Shown piece after piece: positions 19,745 to 27,910 of a stretch of 64,000 bases of DNA (position 1 is the stretch's first letter; every line of letters starts with the position of its first letter). The stretch is taken from assembly GCF_947331815.1 (NCBI RefSeq), contig NZ_OX373462.1, positions 855,376-919,375 of the forward strand, read 5' to 3'. This DNA is from Cyanobacterium sp. uoEpiScrs1 (GTDB taxonomy: Bacteria > Cyanobacteriota > Cyanobacteriia > Cyanobacteriales > Microcystaceae). A program made the position numbers and the translations under genes. A model generated the notes under the pieces. That model worked only from the letters and a program-made list of their open reading frames with translations. It searched no databases and was not told the origin of the DNA.

Positions 19745-20097
19745 ATGACATCGGTAAGTAAATCGCATTGGTATCGATATTATCAACATATTTATAGAAA
19801 AGAATCACATAAGAATAGTTTCTACGAGTGAAGATGACGCAGTTGTATATCATTTATTAGCTGAAAGCCTTACATAACTGAAAATTTAGATGATTTGGTA
19901 AATGATGGTATCTAGATTATAAAAAACATTCCTGTTGTTACAATCATTAAGTTTTGAGTATATTCTCTAGCCATGGAAGATCTTATGTTAGGGACTGCTA
20001 TATAAGAAATTTAAGTAGATACTTTGTTACAAAAATTCAAAAATATAGATTTTATGGTGACATAAATAATATATTTGGACGTTTATTGTTAATAACG
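19745..20097 (+). pseudogene. Decayed gene of unknown family
   Basis: From ATG 19745 the frame reads MTSVSKSHWYRYYQHIYRKE and SHKNSFYE, then stops. A neighbouring frame continues with DDAVVYHLLAESL. The first frame then resumes with TENLDDLVNDGI, IIKNIPVVTIIKF, AMEDLMLGTAI and VDTLLQKFKNIDFMVT, interrupted by five stop codons. Composition is clearly more complex than the flanking spacer. I read it as a roughly 115-codon gene broken by two frameshifts and several nonsense mutations. I do not recognise the family. Confidence 0.45.
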
Positions 20098-20448
20098 TGA
20101 ACTTTTCATATTTTCTTGAAGTCTTAGTATTAAGTGTTGACAGTTAGTTCTGCCACTATTAGTTGACAGTATGTCTCCATAGTTTTAATTCATGGATTTA
20201 CTTGTAGTGTGCACTAAAAATTCTGTCACCTTGATTTTGTTAAACTCATTTTTTAGTGGTGTACTAAAATGATGAAGTTTAGAAAACATACTGAGATAGT
20301 CAGTTATTTTTTTCAAATGCTCTGTAAGCAAAAAAGAATTAGGATAATAACTGCTCTAAAACCCATTAGTGCTGTATTGTCCATAAATAATTTCTGCGGC
20401 AGAGTAATTTTCTATTAGATTCTCATTAAAATCCACTTATTGGTTCAT
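20089..20448 (-). pseudogene. Decayed gene of unknown family, three nonsense codons
   Basis: Starting at ATG 20446-20448 on the minus strand, a single frame runs about 119 codons with only three stops before its end: TAA at 20437-20439, TAG at 20356-20358 and TAA at 20185-20187. Segments read DFNENLIENYSAAEIIYGQY, SSYYPNSFLLTEHLKKITDY, STPLKNEFNKIKVTEFLVH and STNSGRTNCQHLILRLQENM. Each stop is one C-to-T change from a Gln codon. The family is not recognised. Confidence 0.5.
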
Positions 20449-20555
20449 GCTATGAGGTGAGGTTATCTGCCAGGATTTTAGAGAACATAGAAATTAATCT
20501 ATTCGTCACCCAAGTTTATCGATTAAAACCGATAACATTCATTCTAAAACCGATT

Positions 20556-20813
20556 ATGAAGAGTTTAAAAGCGCATATTCAGCTACAAGCAGTAATCTAC
20601 CAAATTCCAGCAGAGACAGCCAGCGAATATCTAGAGCTTAATATTGCCAGAAATACTGGACTCATTTCTTCTGAAGAGTACACAGAGACAATATGGATGG
20701 TAGCTGCTGCTGTTGCAGAGACTGAACAACTATGGATAAATCACCAACTATTCTCTCAGCTAGTAACGACTTTAGTCAACGAATATTACCTTAGTTTTAT
20801 TGTTTCAGATTGA
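20556..20813 (+). CDS. Small hypothetical protein (85 aa)
   Basis: The ATG at 20556 gives an 85-residue, mostly helical soluble protein (MKSLKAHIQLQAVIYQIPAE and EEYTETIWMVAAAVAETEQL). A longer frame from GTG 20457 exists, but its extra 33 residues have the look of spacer, so the later start is preferred. Composition is clearly above background. No family is recognised and no function is assigned. Confidence 0.55.
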   Translation: MKSLKAHIQLQAVIYQIPAETASEYLELNIARNTGLISSEEYTETIWMVAAAVAETEQLWINHQLFSQLVTTLVNEYYLSFIVSD

Positions 20814-21830
20814 CTAATTACTCCCCACGATTACCACTCTATTTAAGTGTTTTTACTTAACTTAAAAGTTTTGTTGAAGTAAAATATCAAGAGAGTATTT
20901 CATAGTTTTCGTTTTGTTATGGTCCGCAAAAAGAGATATACTGTACACTTGCTGAGAATAACTTAGTAATAAGAAGTTCAACATCTCTTTCCTAACTATT
21001 TATAAAACCAAAGTTTTATAAAACTATAATAGCTCTTCTATTGTTCGGAGTAGAAGAACAGTATATACTATGATTACTGATAATTATAGCCAAGTAGATT
21101 TGGAGTTAAAGGATTAGGTGTTGGGATTAGTTCTGGTTTGCAAGGATTGATAGTAGGTATGACAAGGATTCCGACTCTATAGGAGGAAAGCAAACTTAGA
21201 ATAAGATGTTTAACCAATTCTAAAGATAACTTAAGATATGCTCGAAATATACCTATAAAGACCACTATAGAAATATATATTGGTTAGTGCTTGCAAAATG
21301 AAAAATGTTAGTTTCTCTTCTTCTAAAAAATAGTCTTATTGATTATGAAAAAAACTTCTTAAATGTTAAACAATAGATATTAACTACAAGACATCTATTA
21401 TTTGTGAGCAAAATATATTCTTATAATTGTTTTTAAAAAAATAAATTTTCTAGTAAATTAGAAAGTATAAAGAGTTAACAATTATAGTCAATTTCTGTTC
21501 CTATTTATTTACTACGTAAAAAAAATTATCTTAGAATTTACTCGATTTAGATTGAAATAAGTCATGAAGACTGAAAGCAGTCTATTGCATTGATTAGTCA
21601 AAAGATTATAGAATATTTTTGTATTTTAAATACTATAAATAAAATGGGTGAATTTAATAAAGATTTAATTCATAATTAAAACTGGATAAGATTTTAAGTA
21701 AAAATTGAGTACTGATTTAGTGATCTTTATACTAGGATGAAAAGAAAACTTTGATATCAATAACTTCATAGGAACTCTCCCCTAAACAATTAGTCTCACT
21801 TATCTATTTCTTGTAAAGGATGCACAAATA
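20814..21830. other. 1 kb spacer, doubtful remnant at 21074-21265
   Basis: The segment 21074-21265 has higher GC than its flanks. On the minus strand it reads FRAYLKLSLELVKHLILSLL then VGILVIPTINPCKPELIPTP. This is protein-like and faintly reminiscent of a cation/H+ antiporter MnhE-type subunit, but too weak to call. Around 20870-21010 on the minus strand a second short frame (MLNFLLLSYSQQVYSISLF) may belong to the same decayed locus. Nothing intact is present. Confidence 0.3.
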
Positions 21831-23867
21831 ATGCACCAAATCTATCGTTATTTAGTTACATTGCCTGTCAGTTTTATTTTATGGCAAATTAACATTTTTT
21901 CAACTCTAGCTAACTCTCCCAGTACTCCAAATAAAATTGTTGAATGTGAAATTCTAATTGTTGGAGGAGGACTTGCGGGAACAGCCGCAGCTTATGAAGG
22001 TTTACTCGCTGGGAAGAATATATGTCTTACCGAAATAACTGATTGGGTAGGAGGACAAATTTCGTCCCAAGGAACTTCAGCTTTAGATGAACGACCAACC
22101 CAACGATCACAATTAATATACCCTCGTGGTTATCTAGAATTAAGAAAACGTATTAAAAAGCATTATGGTAAACTCAATCCCGGGAACTGTTGGGTAAGTG
22201 AATCCTGCTTTTTGCCGAGGGACGGCGATCTAATTCTAATGAAGATGTTAAAAGATGCAGCTAAGAAACACAACGGAACTCTAAGATGGTTTCCTTCAAC
22301 AGTTATTAAGGAAATAAATATTGGAAAAAAAAACAGGGAAGTAACTGGAGAACAAATCTTAAGTGTAATCGCTATTCAACATCAATCGGCTGATGGTCAA
22401 CCCCCTCTTAATACTGATCCTCTTTCACAAACTATTGAAGACGCTTACACTTACAAAAATTCTTCCCGCTTTGATAAAACTATTATCCATTTTATTCCCG
22501 ATAAAAAGAATCAACTAGGTCCCACAGACTGGTATGTTATAGAAGGCACAGAAACAGGGGAAATTATCGGTTTAACGGGCGTTCCCCACCGTTTAGGAAT
22601 TGATCCTCGTTCCTCTTTTGAACCCTCTTCATCAAGTATTATAGGTGATCCTTACTGTACTCAGGGATTTACTTTCACTTTTGCTATAGAAACTACAAAG
22701 GAACCTCAAACGCATGAAATGCCAATTTTTTATTCCCAATATGCCCCTTACTATAGTTATGAGTTAGAACGATTAGCTAACTTTGATTTAGTTTATACTT
22801 ATCGACGAATTTGGAATCAGGAAAAAGGGAAACCTAAAAAATTTGGGGGAATTAATTTCACTGTTCCCACTGCTGGGGATATCTCAATGCAAAATTGGAC
22901 TTGGGGGAATGATTATCGTCCAGGGAACTCTCAGGATAATCTAATCTACACTCGTCGGCAATTACAAGAGACTGGACAGTTGAAACCAGGGGGATGGATG
23001 GGAGGACTGAGGACTGAGTCTCTCCGTAAAGGTGAAGAAAACGCCTTAGGATATTTTTATTGGTTAATGAGAGGAATGACAGATTCTCAATTAGGAGAAG
23101 GAGTAAAAAAAATTAATGTTAATCATCGTTTTTTATTAGGTTTAAACTCTCCTATGGGAACTAAACATGGATTATCTAAATATCCTTATATTCGCGAAGC
23201 AAGGCGAATTATTGGACGAAAATCTTCTGCATACAAAAATGGATTTCTCATAACAGAAATTGATATTTCTCGTCGTAATTATCAAGATGAATTTTATAAA
23301 AAACATCTTACCTCTGATATCTATCGTCGTCTTCATGCAACTATTCGACGATGGGAAGGTTTCGATATTTTAAATAAAAGAATTACTCCTGGTGACGTAA
23401 CAAGACGAAAGCGGTCTACTCTTTACCCTGACTCAGTAGGAATCGGTCATTATGCTATTGATTTTCACCCCTGTATGACTGAATTTCCTGTCGAAAAACC
23501 AGATAATATTGAACGAAAAGGAGAAAGACAAGGAGCGGGGCAAGCTTATCCATTTCAAGTTCCTTTAAGGGCAATGATTCCCCAAAAAATTGATAATTTA
23601 TTGATAACTGGAAAAAGTATTGCCGTGAGTCATATTGCGGCTGCAGCCTACAGGGTACATTCCTTTGAATGGTCATCAGGGGCAGCAGCTGGAACTGTCG
23701 CTGCTTTTGCTTTGAATCAACAAACTTTACCGTATCAAATGGTTAAAGAACCGATTTTTCGATCAAAAATGTTAAAGAAACTACAAAAAAAATTAAACAA
23801 AAATGGTAACTTTACCAACTTTCCAGATACTTCTATTTTTAATAACGATTGGGACCATTGGAAGTAA
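21831..23867 (+). CDS. Exported FAD-dependent oxidoreductase
   Basis: The 678-residue protein starts with a hydrophobic signal segment (about residues 7-28, ending near STLANSPS), so it is probably exported. The Rossmann motif EILIVGGGLAGTAAAYEGLL binds FAD. Later motifs include WVGGQISSQGTSALDE and, near the C-terminus, LLITGKSIAVSHIAAAAYRV. This is the FAD_oxidored (PF12831-type) family found in cyanobacteria and others. The substrate is unknown. It stands alone, flanked by spacers. Confidence 0.82.
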   Translation: MHQIYRYLVTLPVSFILWQINIFSTLANSPSTPNKIVECEILIVGGGLAGTAAAYEGLLAGKNICLTEITDWVGGQISSQGTSALDERPTQRSQLIYPRGYLELRKRIKKHYGKLNPGNCWVSESCFLPRDGDLILMKMLKDAAKKHNGTLRWFPSTVIKEINIGKKNREVTGEQILSVIAIQHQSADGQPPLNTDPLSQTIEDAYTYKNSSRFDKTIIHFIPDKKNQLGPTDWYVIEGTETGEIIGLTGVPHRLGIDPRSSFEPSSSSIIGDPYCTQGFTFTFAIETTKEPQTHEMPIFYSQYAPYYSYELERLANFDLVYTYRRIWNQEKGKPKKFGGINFTVPTAGDISMQNWTWGNDYRPGNSQDNLIYTRRQLQETGQLKPGGWMGGLRTESLRKGEENALGYFYWLMRGMTDSQLGEGVKKINVNHRFLLGLNSPMGTKHGLSKYPYIREARRIIGRKSSAYKNGFLITEIDISRRNYQDEFYKKHLTSDIYRRLHATIRRWEGFDILNKRITPGDVTRRKRSTLYPDSVGIGHYAIDFHPCMTEFPVEKPDNIERKGERQGAGQAYPFQVPLRAMIPQKIDNLLITGKSIAVSHIAAAAYRVHSFEWSSGAAAGTVAAFALNQQTLPYQMVKEPIFRSKMLKKLQKKLNKNGNFTNFPDTSIFNNDWDHWK

Positions 23868-24187
23868 AATTAATTTAAACTCTAGGATAGAATTGGTTAG
23901 AGGAACTTATTTAAGTATTTTATAGGTAAGATAATCCTAAAGAATTTTGCTATGTAGTCAGTCAACAATGTGATGTAAGTCCTGATAGCTTGACTCATAT
24001 TTCTGTTTGTACTAAAAGTCGATAGTTTCTTTCTATCTAAAAATAGAAATGAATAGCTAAATAATGATTAGTTACTATTGACGAGGTTGAAATTTGCTGT
24101 TCATTTCTTGAAATTTTAAATTTATACTAAACTACCGCCAAAAACAGTTAATCTAGATCCAAAGAAAGGATGATTAGGAGTACGGTG
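23868..24187. other. Spacer before hom with a protein-like fragment
   Basis: A plus-strand frame from about 23930 to 24022 reads DNPKEFCYVVSQQCDVSPDS then LTHISVCTKSR-stop. It is too short and broken to identify, but its composition is coding-like. AGGAG at 24176-24180 is the ribosome binding site for hom. Confidence 0.4.
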
Positions 24188-25486
24188 GTGGCCTTTAAGA
24201 TTGGTTTACTAGGTTTAGGAACAGTAGGAGCAGGAACTGCCCAGATATTGCTTGATACTTCGGGGCGAAATCCTCTGTTAAAAGAAATTATTATTGGTCG
24301 GGTAGGAGTACGAACACTAACAAAAACCCGTACACCCAAATTCCCCCCAGAAATTATCAGCACAGATTTAGAGGCTATTGTTACTGATCCTAATATTGAT
24401 ATTGTAGTGGAATTACTAGGAGGACTAGAACCCGCAAGATCACTCATTCTACAAGCAATTAACCGAGGAAAACACGTTGTTACCGCTAACAAAGCGGTTA
24501 TCGCCCGTCACGGGTATGAAATTTACGAGGCAGCTAACCGTGCAGGTGTTTATGTTCTTCTAGAGGCATCTGTTGGTGGAGGGATTCCTATTATTAAACC
24601 GCTAAAACAGTCTTTGGGAGCAAATCGCATCACCAGTATTATCGGTATTGTCAATGGGACTACTAACTATATTCTAACCGAAATGACTACTGCTGGGGCT
24701 GATTTTAGTGATGTCTTAAATGAAGCACAAAAGTTGGGTTATGCTGAAGCAGATCCCTCTGCGGATATAGATGGGTGGGATGCAGCTGATAAGATTGCCA
24801 TTTTAGCCTCTCTAGGATTCGGTGGACGGATTCAACGAGAAAGTGTCTACTGTGAAGGAATTCGTGAAGTAAGTAAAGTAGACATTGCTTACGCAGATAA
24901 ATTAGGATTTGTAGTTAAACTTCTAGCAATAGCAAAGGGACTAGAGGGAACAGAGTCTGATACTCTTCAACTGCGGGTCCATCCTACTTTAGTGCCTAAA
25001 TCCCATCCTTTAGCTAATGTCGACGAAGTAAACAATGCCATTCTAGTTGAAGGTGATCCTCTTGGACAAGTTATGTTTTATGGTCCAGGGGCAGGATCTG
25101 GTGCTACAGCAAGTGCAGTTGTTTCAGATATTATGAATATTGTAGCCATTCTAAAAAGTAGTAACCATACTCAAACTATTGATCCTTTATTGAGTTGTAC
25201 TCATCAGCATTATTGTAAAATTACCCCTATAAAATCCATTGAGACACGTTTTTATGTTCGATTTCTCACTAGAGATGTACCGGGAGTAATCGGTCATCTC
25301 GGAACTAGTTTTGGGAACTATCAAGTGAGTTTAGAGTCCGTGGTACAGATCGGGTTTAAAGAAGGACTAGCAGAAATTGTGGTGGTCACTCATTGCGTTT
25401 GTGAAGGAAACTTTAGAACTGCCCTAGAGGAAGTCCGCACTTTAGAGGCAATTAAAAACATCCCTAGTATTTTACGAGTTTTGTAG
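24188..25486 (+). CDS. hom: Homoserine dehydrogenase
   Basis: This NAD(P)-dependent enzyme reduces aspartate semialdehyde to homoserine, for threonine and methionine. It has the N-terminal Rossmann motif GLLGLGTVGAGTA, catalytic region motifs EASVGGGIPIIKPL, GIVNGTTNYIL, LGYAEADPSADIDGWDAADK, and a C-terminal ACT domain (FYVRFLTRDVPGVIGHLGTS) for feedback control. GTG at 24188 is preferred because AGGAG lies seven bases upstream and the protein then begins MAFKIGLLG like its relatives; an ATG at 24170 would add six residues. The M23 peptidase gene starts four bases after the stop. Confidence 0.95.
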   Translation: MAFKIGLLGLGTVGAGTAQILLDTSGRNPLLKEIIIGRVGVRTLTKTRTPKFPPEIISTDLEAIVTDPNIDIVVELLGGLEPARSLILQAINRGKHVVTANKAVIARHGYEIYEAANRAGVYVLLEASVGGGIPIIKPLKQSLGANRITSIIGIVNGTTNYILTEMTTAGADFSDVLNEAQKLGYAEADPSADIDGWDAADKIAILASLGFGGRIQRESVYCEGIREVSKVDIAYADKLGFVVKLLAIAKGLEGTESDTLQLRVHPTLVPKSHPLANVDEVNNAILVEGDPLGQVMFYGPGAGSGATASAVVSDIMNIVAILKSSNHTQTIDPLLSCTHQHYCKITPIKSIETRFYVRFLTRDVPGVIGHLGTSFGNYQVSLESVVQIGFKEGLAEIVVVTHCVCEGNFRTALEEVRTLEAIKNIPSILRVL

Positions 25487-25490
25487 GCCT

Positions 25491-26336
25491 GTGAGTAGTC
25501 AACTTCTGTTCATTTTCCTAGTTTCCTTAATCACCCTTATTATTAATTTTGCTGAAGCATCACTGTCTCAACTATGTCCTACTCCAGTGTTATCTCGCTT
25601 ACAACGTCATAAGATTGTATCAGGAGAGAGCATATCTAGTATTGCTCAAGACTATAATTTAATTCCTGAAACTTTGATCAAACTTAATCCTAACCTAAAA
25701 AGAAAGTCAATTTGGGTAGGGCAAGAGATTCTAGTCCCTCCTTTTAATGGAATTCGGATAGAAGTTCCTAATGGAGCCACTTGGAATGATTTAGCTAAAG
25801 CTTATGGCATTCGTGCTGATGTACTTTTTGAAATTAATGGTTGTGCTAAGATTCCTACTGTGGTGTACATTCCTGGGGTAGATTGGCAAATAGGAGAAAA
25901 GACCGGGCAAAATGACTATATGGGACTTAAGAGATATCCTTTACCTTCTGTCACTAGGGTGGGTTTAACTTATGGATGGCACCGTAATCCAACAACAGGA
26001 CAATCTTTTTTTCATGGAGGTATAGATTTATTAGCCCAGGTTGGAACTTCGGTTTTGGCTGCTGATACTGGAAGGGTAATATTTGCTGCTCAGGAAGGAA
26101 CTTACGGTTTTTTAGTCGTGGTGTACCATGGCAATGGCAGACAGACCCGTTATGCTCATCTAAATCGGTTTCAGGTAAAGATAGGTCAGACAGTTAAAGA
26201 AGGAGATGTAGTAGGATATGTGGGGAAAACAGGACAACCAGATTTATTAGAACCGCATCTTCACTTTGAAGTTCGTTATAAGTTTCCAGTAGGTTGGGTT
26301 GCTCAAGATCCGGTGACTCATTTGCCGAAACTTTAA
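25491..26336 (+). CDS. LysM and M23-peptidase envelope protein
   Basis: The 281-residue protein has a signal peptide (residues 1-24). A LysM peptidoglycan-binding repeat follows (HKIVSGESISSIAQDYNLIP), then a second, weaker LysM-like repeat. The C-terminal peptidase M23 (LytM) domain has metal-binding HGGIDLLAQVGT and HLHFEVRY. It should cut or bind peptidoglycan in the periplasm. The GTG start is four bases after hom, suggesting translational coupling, though a functional link between the two is not obvious. Confidence 0.87.
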   Translation: MSSQLLFIFLVSLITLIINFAEASLSQLCPTPVLSRLQRHKIVSGESISSIAQDYNLIPETLIKLNPNLKRKSIWVGQEILVPPFNGIRIEVPNGATWNDLAKAYGIRADVLFEINGCAKIPTVVYIPGVDWQIGEKTGQNDYMGLKRYPLPSVTRVGLTYGWHRNPTTGQSFFHGGIDLLAQVGTSVLAADTGRVIFAAQEGTYGFLVVVYHGNGRQTRYAHLNRFQVKIGQTVKEGDVVGYVGKTGQPDLLEPHLHFEVRYKFPVGWVAQDPVTHLPKL

Positions 26337-26461
26337 GTCATATTCGTAACAAAACGCTTCTAATTTAGTTAGAGAACAAAAAACGGGGAACAGTTTTTAT
26401 CATTTTAGGCTTTCCTCATAAAAACATTTTGGCTTATATTCTATTCCCCAAACTTTTTGAC

Positions 26462-27307
26462 CTATCCATTGGTATCTATTGGAACAAAAAGTCTTGATTT
26501 TCGTAGATATCTCCATGCTATTCCTTCAGGATCTTTATTTTGACTCCATTCAGGGAAACTAGGATCGCTTTTTCGTCTTCCAATAGTACTTGGGGTCGTA
26601 TCCAAACGCTTGGCCAGATCCACTTGGATTAAAGACAATTCAGAAGAAACCTTAGCAGATTTCTCCATGCTTAACGAACTTTCTAAGATTGTCTGAGCAA
26701 TTCCTTCTGGTTCAAAATCAACAACGGATTTCTCAATAGCTGTATTGTCCAATTTTCGTTCGTCTTCTTTGGGTTCAGCTAGTTGAGAAAGACCTCTTAC
26801 TGCTGTATTAGAAAGCTTATCTTGCTTAATTGTAGGAGTCTTTAACATAGGATGGTGGTTAGTGCTGTTAGCTATGGGTTCAACATCCTCTGACTCTTTA
26901 ATTGCAAGTTCAGGTTCACTGAAGTCAAAAATACTACCTAGAGTACTAGCGGTAATGAAGTAATAAACTATCCCTTGATCAGGGAATTCTTTGCAATAAG
27001 CTCCGTATTCCTTGGCTTTTTTGGAGAGAAATCGATGAGCGTTTTTAGCAGTAAGATTAGCTTTCAAGGACAAATCCATTGGAGTTAGACATCCCTGGTT
27101 TGCTTGTAATAACTCGTCAAAAACTGGGTTGATCTGAAAACACCATTGTTGCCATTTATAACTATTCCAAGCTCTCCAGAGAACAGTCATACCCACGACG
27201 CCTAAAATCCATAGCCAAGTTTCATACAAAAGAACGATCCCTGCCGCTAAGGGAAGAATAAGAAGAAGAAAGGCGGCCGGATTGCCATTAAATACTTTTC
27301 CAGTCAT
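26462..27307 (-). CDS. Membrane-anchored cyanobacterial hypothetical protein with C-terminal HTH-like region
   Basis: The 281-residue protein has two N-terminal membrane segments (AAFLLLILPLAAGIVLLYE, LWILGVVGMTVLW) and a winged-helix-like region (LTPMDLSLKANLTAKNAHRF). A long acidic linker is followed by a C-terminal segment, LAKRLDTTPSTIGRRKSDPS, that reads as a helix-turn-helix. This layout is found in cyanobacteria but I know no assigned function. It converges with the M23 gene; the 125-base gap holds no simple hairpin. Confidence 0.7.
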   Translation of the reverse strand: MTGKVFNGNPAAFLLLILPLAAGIVLLYETWLWILGVVGMTVLWRAWNSYKWQQWCFQINPVFDELLQANQGCLTPMDLSLKANLTAKNAHRFLSKKAKEYGAYCKEFPDQGIVYYFITASTLGSIFDFSEPELAIKESEDVEPIANSTNHHPMLKTPTIKQDKLSNTAVRGLSQLAEPKEDERKLDNTAIEKSVVDFEPEGIAQTILESSLSMEKSAKVSSELSLIQVDLAKRLDTTPSTIGRRKSDPSFPEWSQNKDPEGIAWRYLRKSRLFVPIDTNG

Positions 27308-27590
27308 AATTTCTGGTTATTGATCGAAGTGCATGACAAAACTAATGCCATTAAGGATATCGAGTCCTGTTAACATTTTAAGATCTAAATGTTGAAAAAT
27401 TTTATATTAACAGTATTGTATTCAAATGTCGTCATAATACATTTCGAACTCATCAGATAGTTGGATAATGATGTTCTCACAATATTATTGATAATAAATT
27501 ATCCAATCTTGGCAAAATATGACAACATAATTTATTTTAGAAAAATATTTTTTGCATTATAAAATCGTATTATTTTGTGACTAGTACTAT

Positions 27591-27631
27591 AGTTAAGAAA
27601 ACTATCAATCAATAATTTAGTTTTCTTAACT
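27591..27631. terminator. 13-bp perfect inverted repeat
   Basis: AGTTAAGAAAACT at 27591-27603 is the reverse complement of AGTTTTCTTAACT at 27619-27631, with a 15-nt loop. It lies 280 bases upstream of the 26.5-27.3 kb gene's start and 280 bases beyond the Fd-GOGAT stop. It could be a secondary terminator. Confidence 0.4.
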
Positions 27632-27711
27632 CATTGACAATTAATTGTAGGTGGGGAAGAATATCATTTTACAAAAATTGGCATTTTTAATGTTAATTGC
27701 TATATAAAGCA

Positions 27712-27779
27712 TAATAAAATATAGATTATTAACGGATAAATTAACATTAATTTATCCGTTAATAATCTATATTTTATTA
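27712..27779 (-). terminator. 32-bp perfect hairpin, likely Fd-GOGAT terminator
   Basis: Bases 27712-27743 are the exact reverse complement of 27748-27779, with a 4-nt loop ACAT. The core is ATTAACGGATAAATTA and the outer part is AT-only. It begins 132 bases beyond the Fd-GOGAT stop. The length and lack of mismatch are unusual for a simple terminator in otherwise drifting sequence. Confidence 0.6.
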
Positions 27780-27910
27780 GAAACTTAGATTCGATACTTA
27801 GTACTATTTTTACGCGTTTGTTAGTGAATAAAACGCGTAAAAAATTTTGAGATTACTCCTTTCACATCAAGATATGAGTAAAAAGAGTAACAGTGATTAC
27901 GAGACACTAA

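Larger units (their letters stand above)
18315..20555. other. 2.2 kb spacer with two convergent decayed genes
   Basis: The first 1.4 kb is very AT-rich with no visible coding. Small hairpins occur at about 19255-19278 (ATTACATC/GATGTAAT) and 19491-19534. From 19745 to 20448 the composition rises and protein-like frames return on both strands with scattered stops (separate entries). Confidence 0.6.
27308..27910. other. Spacer with two hairpins, 3' of Fd-GOGAT
   Basis: No coding is seen. The notable elements are a 32-bp perfect hairpin at 27712-27779 and a 13-bp hairpin at 27591-27631, both described separately. Confidence 0.6.
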
